Source: Paralichthys olivaceus (lineage: Eukaryota; Chordata; Actinopteri; Pleuronectiformes; Paralichthyidae). From it: 64,000 nucleotides of DNA. This document shows, piece by piece, positions 60,887-64,000 of this stretch. The position numbers and the translations under genes were made by a program. Numbering within the stretch: the stretch's first letter is position 1; every line of letters starts with the position of its first letter. The DNA is taken from contig NC_091111.1 in the NCBI RefSeq assembly GCF_024713975.1, positions 18,883,501-18,947,500 of the forward strand, written 5' to 3'. The notes under the pieces were generated by a model. That model did not search any database. It worked only from the letters and a program-made list of their open reading frames with translations, and had not been told where the DNA came from.

Positions 60887-61620
60887 TACATGGCACATTT
60901 CAAAAAGCAGTATAGAACATATTCTACATGAGTTTGTTTCACCTCTGCAGACTGAAATAATATATATATACAGACATTATAAAATAAAGGACATGTTATA
61001 GTAAAGACTGTAGTAGATGACCCTATAGATCATTTATCATCATCAACACTAAACTTATATAAACACATAAAACTGAGTTGTTCTTTAAAATGTGTAAAAT
61101 ACAAATAATATAGGAACCCTGTTGTTTGCATTTAAATAAAGTGTGTATACACACATTTATTTAAATGTGTAAACTTAGACAGTGAAAAAAGTCCAGTTAT
61201 CTCAACAACAACTTCATCTAACTCAAAATCCAAATTTGTGTTTGGGTGAGTAGAGCTCAACCGATATGGATTGTTGGGGGTTTCCAGGGAGCGTTCCAAG
61301 CGTGGCAGGAATGTTGGAAAAGATCTATAGTTACACAAGGTGACTACTTCAAAGGGAAACGGGTCCAGATTTAAACCAGGAACAGTTTTTGTTTGTTAAA
61401 GGTTCAGTCTCTGATCTTTTTGATCTCACCTCATATGACTTCAAAATGTTGCAGTTCAAAATATATTTTTACTCCAGAGTTGCAGTGATGAATTCTCAAA
61501 GGTGTGAGCTCTTCTCATGTGTGTTGTCAATCACCACTAACCCTGAAAGCTCTCCCACTCGTTTGGTAAAGACAAATTTTTACCTGTAAGAATCTTTAAA
61601 TGCATTTTCATGTGTGTAAA

Positions 61621-63838
61621 CTAAGAGAAGCTTTTATTACGTGATGCAGGCTTCTCACCTGTGTGAGTTCTCATGTGGACTTTCAAACAATTACTCTGTG
61701 AGAAACCTTTCTGACATATTTGGCAACAATACGGCTTCTCACCAGTGTGAATTCTCATGTGGACTTTCAAATTATCACTACTTGCAAAACATTTTGTACA
61801 TGTTTGGCAACAATATGGCTTCTCACCTGTGTGAGTTCTCATGTGGAGTTTCAAGTGACAATTACGTCCAAAACTTTTACCGCATATTTTGCAAGAAAAT
61901 GGCTTCTCACCAGTGTGAATTCTCATGTGGACTAACAAATGACCACTACTTACAAAACCTTTCCCACATGTTTGGCAACAATAAGGCCTCTCACGAGTGT
62001 GAATTCTCATGTGGATTTTCAAAGTACCATTACTTACAAAACCTTTCCCACATGTTTGGCAACAATAAGGCTTCTCACGAGTGTGAATTCTCATGTGGAC
62101 GTTCAAATTACCACTACTTACAAAACTTTTCCCACATATTTTGCAAGAATATGGCTTCTCACCTGTGTGACTCCTCATGTGGACTTTCAAACAATTAACC
62201 TGTGAGAAACCTTTCTGACATATTTGGCAAGAATACGGCTTCTCACCAGTGTGAATTCTCATGTGCACTAACAAATGAACACGACTTGCAAAACATTTTG
62301 TACACGTTTGGCAACAATACGGCTTCTCACCTGTGTGAGTTCTCATGTGGTCTTTCAAATTATCATTACGTTCAAACCTTTTCCTGCATATTTTGCATAA
62401 ATAAGGTTTCTCACCTGTGTGTGTTCTCAGATGAATCTTCAATTTATTACTGTTCCCAAATTTGTTTCCACAAGTGTCACATTTGAAAGAATCTTCACTT
62501 GTATGAGTATCAGGGTTAATCTCTGATGTGTGAGAGTTAAAAACATTGTCTCTGTGACTCCTGTTTTCATGATGACTCTTCTGTGCTCTGGTTTCTACAT
62601 TTCTAGTTGATCCTGAATCCACATGTTTTCTTCTGTGCTGATCTTGGCTCTCAGCTTCAGGAGAGTTTTGAGAGAGGAGCTGGTGCTCACCGACTGGTTC
62701 TGGTTCTCTGTCATCACTTTCTTCACAATCAGGAGTCAACATGAAGGTTTCAGTCTCCGGCTTCAGTACGAGCTGCTCTCCCTCCTGACTGGTGCACATT
62801 TCTTCTTGTTCCACTTTAGTCTGAGGAGGTTTTGGTTCCTCTTGGTCCAGACTGGAGTTCCTCTCCTGGTTACAGAGCTGCTGGTCAGTGAGAACCTCCT
62901 CCTCTTTACAGACATGCTGCTGTGGGTGCTCTGGAGGAACAGAGACAAAAGACAGAGGTTACAACTGTGATTATGAAATAAAGACAATTTAGAGTCAGAT
63001 CTGAAAATTACTGTGAAAGTTAACAATACTAACTGCTTCTCCAGTTTTAGCACCACATGTTGTTGTAAGAGGATTTCATATTTCCATTGAATCATTTATG
63101 TTGTTTGAAACAAACATTCAAATTTATAAAGTCTATTTTATTTATGAGAGCAACAAAATAAAGTAGCATGCAGTGTTTTCTCCATCCAGACCACATTAGG
63201 TCAGGTCCGTATCAAGAACCAGTCTGTTACTGATCAGGACCTGGTGTGATGTGGTCTTGGTAAGAAAGAAAACCAGCTTCCTTATTTTAAAACAGAATAA
63301 ATGTTTCACAAAGATGAAGTATGTTCTGAAGAGTCATTCTCTTCTCTGTGATAATCTAGTCCTGACTTGACCAATCTGAGTCTATTGTTCCTTATATCAC
63401 GACCTGGTTCCATGTTCTCTACACGGGAAGAAAACTGTGAAATCTCTTTTGGTGCATTTTCACAAACACAATCAGTGTCTCACACAATCTGCACGTGTGT
63501 TTCCAAACTTCCTGGAATCATGTTTAGTGGAGGCCTGGTTTGACGAGGACAAATCCAGGTTCCATCTAACGTCAGGTTTTTAAATGAGACCTGCTGAAAC
63601 AATGGTCACTGTTTTTAATGTTGGTGACAATGTTGAACATCGACAATCAAGGATTCTGGTACAGACCGATCCTGTGCAGCTTCACTTCAGGTTTCAGAAC
63701 GATATCCAGCAGTCTGCGCTGACGATCCACCTCTTCTTCGTACTGGACGATGGTTTTTTCAAAGACTGTGAATATTTCTTCAGCAGCAGCAGTTAGTCGC
63801 TCACTGATCAACTCTCTCAAATACTGAACCGAAGACAT
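61621..63838 (-). CDS. ZNF gene E, 10 C2H2 fingers
   Basis: Exons 63,667-63,838 ([15 protein letters not shown] to KLHRI) and 61,621-62,930 (starting [13 protein letters not shown], His for Leu), phase 1, 493 aa. Ten fingers with contacts NNKI, RDND, SVHV, QNCV, SGNV, SGTI, SGHV, RCHL, SDNV, QNCV. Fingers 3-4 and 9-10 are the same pair six fingers apart. Two consecutive linkers are HTREKP and HTRERP instead of TGEKP. The protein ends [14 protein letters not shown], then a stop and a decayed finger, as in gene D. It has exactly four more fingers than D. Probable nuclear DNA-binding factor; target unknown. Confidence 0.88.
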
Positions 63839-63949
63839 CGCTGCTCCGTCAACTACTTGAAGATTCACCCGAGACACGAACACACTACCGCCTCCAGCGA
63901 ACTGCTAACACTGAGCTAACGCTGCTAACGCTGCTAGCGCTGTCTGTTT

Positions 63950-63957
63950 ACTTCCGG
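63950..63957 (-). promoter_or_regulatory. ETS-type motif, gene E promoter
   Basis: ACTTCCGG about 112 bp upstream of the ATG, in the conserved context TGTCTGTTTACTTCCGGTGG. Confidence 0.5.
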
Positions 63958-64000
63958 TGGGTGTCACACTGCGAAGGTCCGACACAGAGACAGGGTCAAC

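Larger units (their letters stand above)
60678..64000 (-). repeat. segmental duplication unit carrying gene E
   Basis: Second copy of the unit at 56,951-59,952. The unit is still matching when the window ends at GACACAGAGACAGGGTCAAC, so the array may continue to the right. Between the units (59,953-60,677) lies about 725 bp of unrelated sequence without a gene. Confidence 0.9.

Overview
The window is vertebrate nuclear DNA, almost certainly from a percomorph-type teleost fish. The evidence is three spliced vertebrate genes with short GT-AG exons, many (AC)n, (GATA)n and trinucleotide microsatellites, a tRNA-derived SINE fragment of the kind common in fish, several dispersed MITE/SINE-like repeats, and a cluster of the fish C2H2 zinc-finger genes whose first exon starts MSSVQ and whose second exon starts ELPQQHV. 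There are no prokaryotic features. The species cannot be named from sequence alone.

Layout. 1-5,700: non-coding, with microsatellites and old dispersed repeats. 5,726-18,317 (minus): clvs2 (clavesin-2), five coding exons that join in frame to 333 aa. 18,318-30,051: about 11.7 kb with no gene that can be supported, rich in simple repeats. 30,052-36,266 (minus): smpdl3a, eight exons, 441 aa. 37,531-38,855 (minus): fabp7, four exons, 132 aa. These three genes are in the order and orientation I recall for human 6q22.31 (FABP7, SMPDL3A, CLVS2, all on one strand), so this is a conserved block.

40,700-64,000: a zinc-finger (ZNF) cluster. Each gene has a small first exon (ATG plus a short acidic/helical N-terminus, splice phase 1) and one large terminal exon that holds an acidic linker and 6-11 C2H2 fingers of 84 bp each. 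On the minus strand, locus A has a single first exon (46,802-46,973) followed by three tandem copies of the terminal exon (A3, A2, A1). Gene C (53,326-55,079) has 11 fingers but a broken first exon. Genes D (57,914-59,797, 6 fingers) and E (61,621-63,838, 10 fingers) are a recent tandem duplication that continues past the window end. On the plus strand there is a decayed copy (47,183-48,137) and gene F (48,821-50,948, 10 fingers). The first exon of locus A and that of the plus-strand pseudogene lie head to head, 209 bp between ATGs, around an ETS-type CCGGAAGT motif found upstream of every long first exon.

The three syntenic genes are all lipid- or membrane-linked (a CRAL-TRIO phosphoinositide binder, a secreted phosphodiesterase of the acid sphingomyelinase family and a brain fatty-acid binding protein), but nothing here shows that they are co-regulated. 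The most unusual part is locus A, where one promoter and first exon sit upstream of three alternative terminal exons with 7, 6 and 0 intact fingers.
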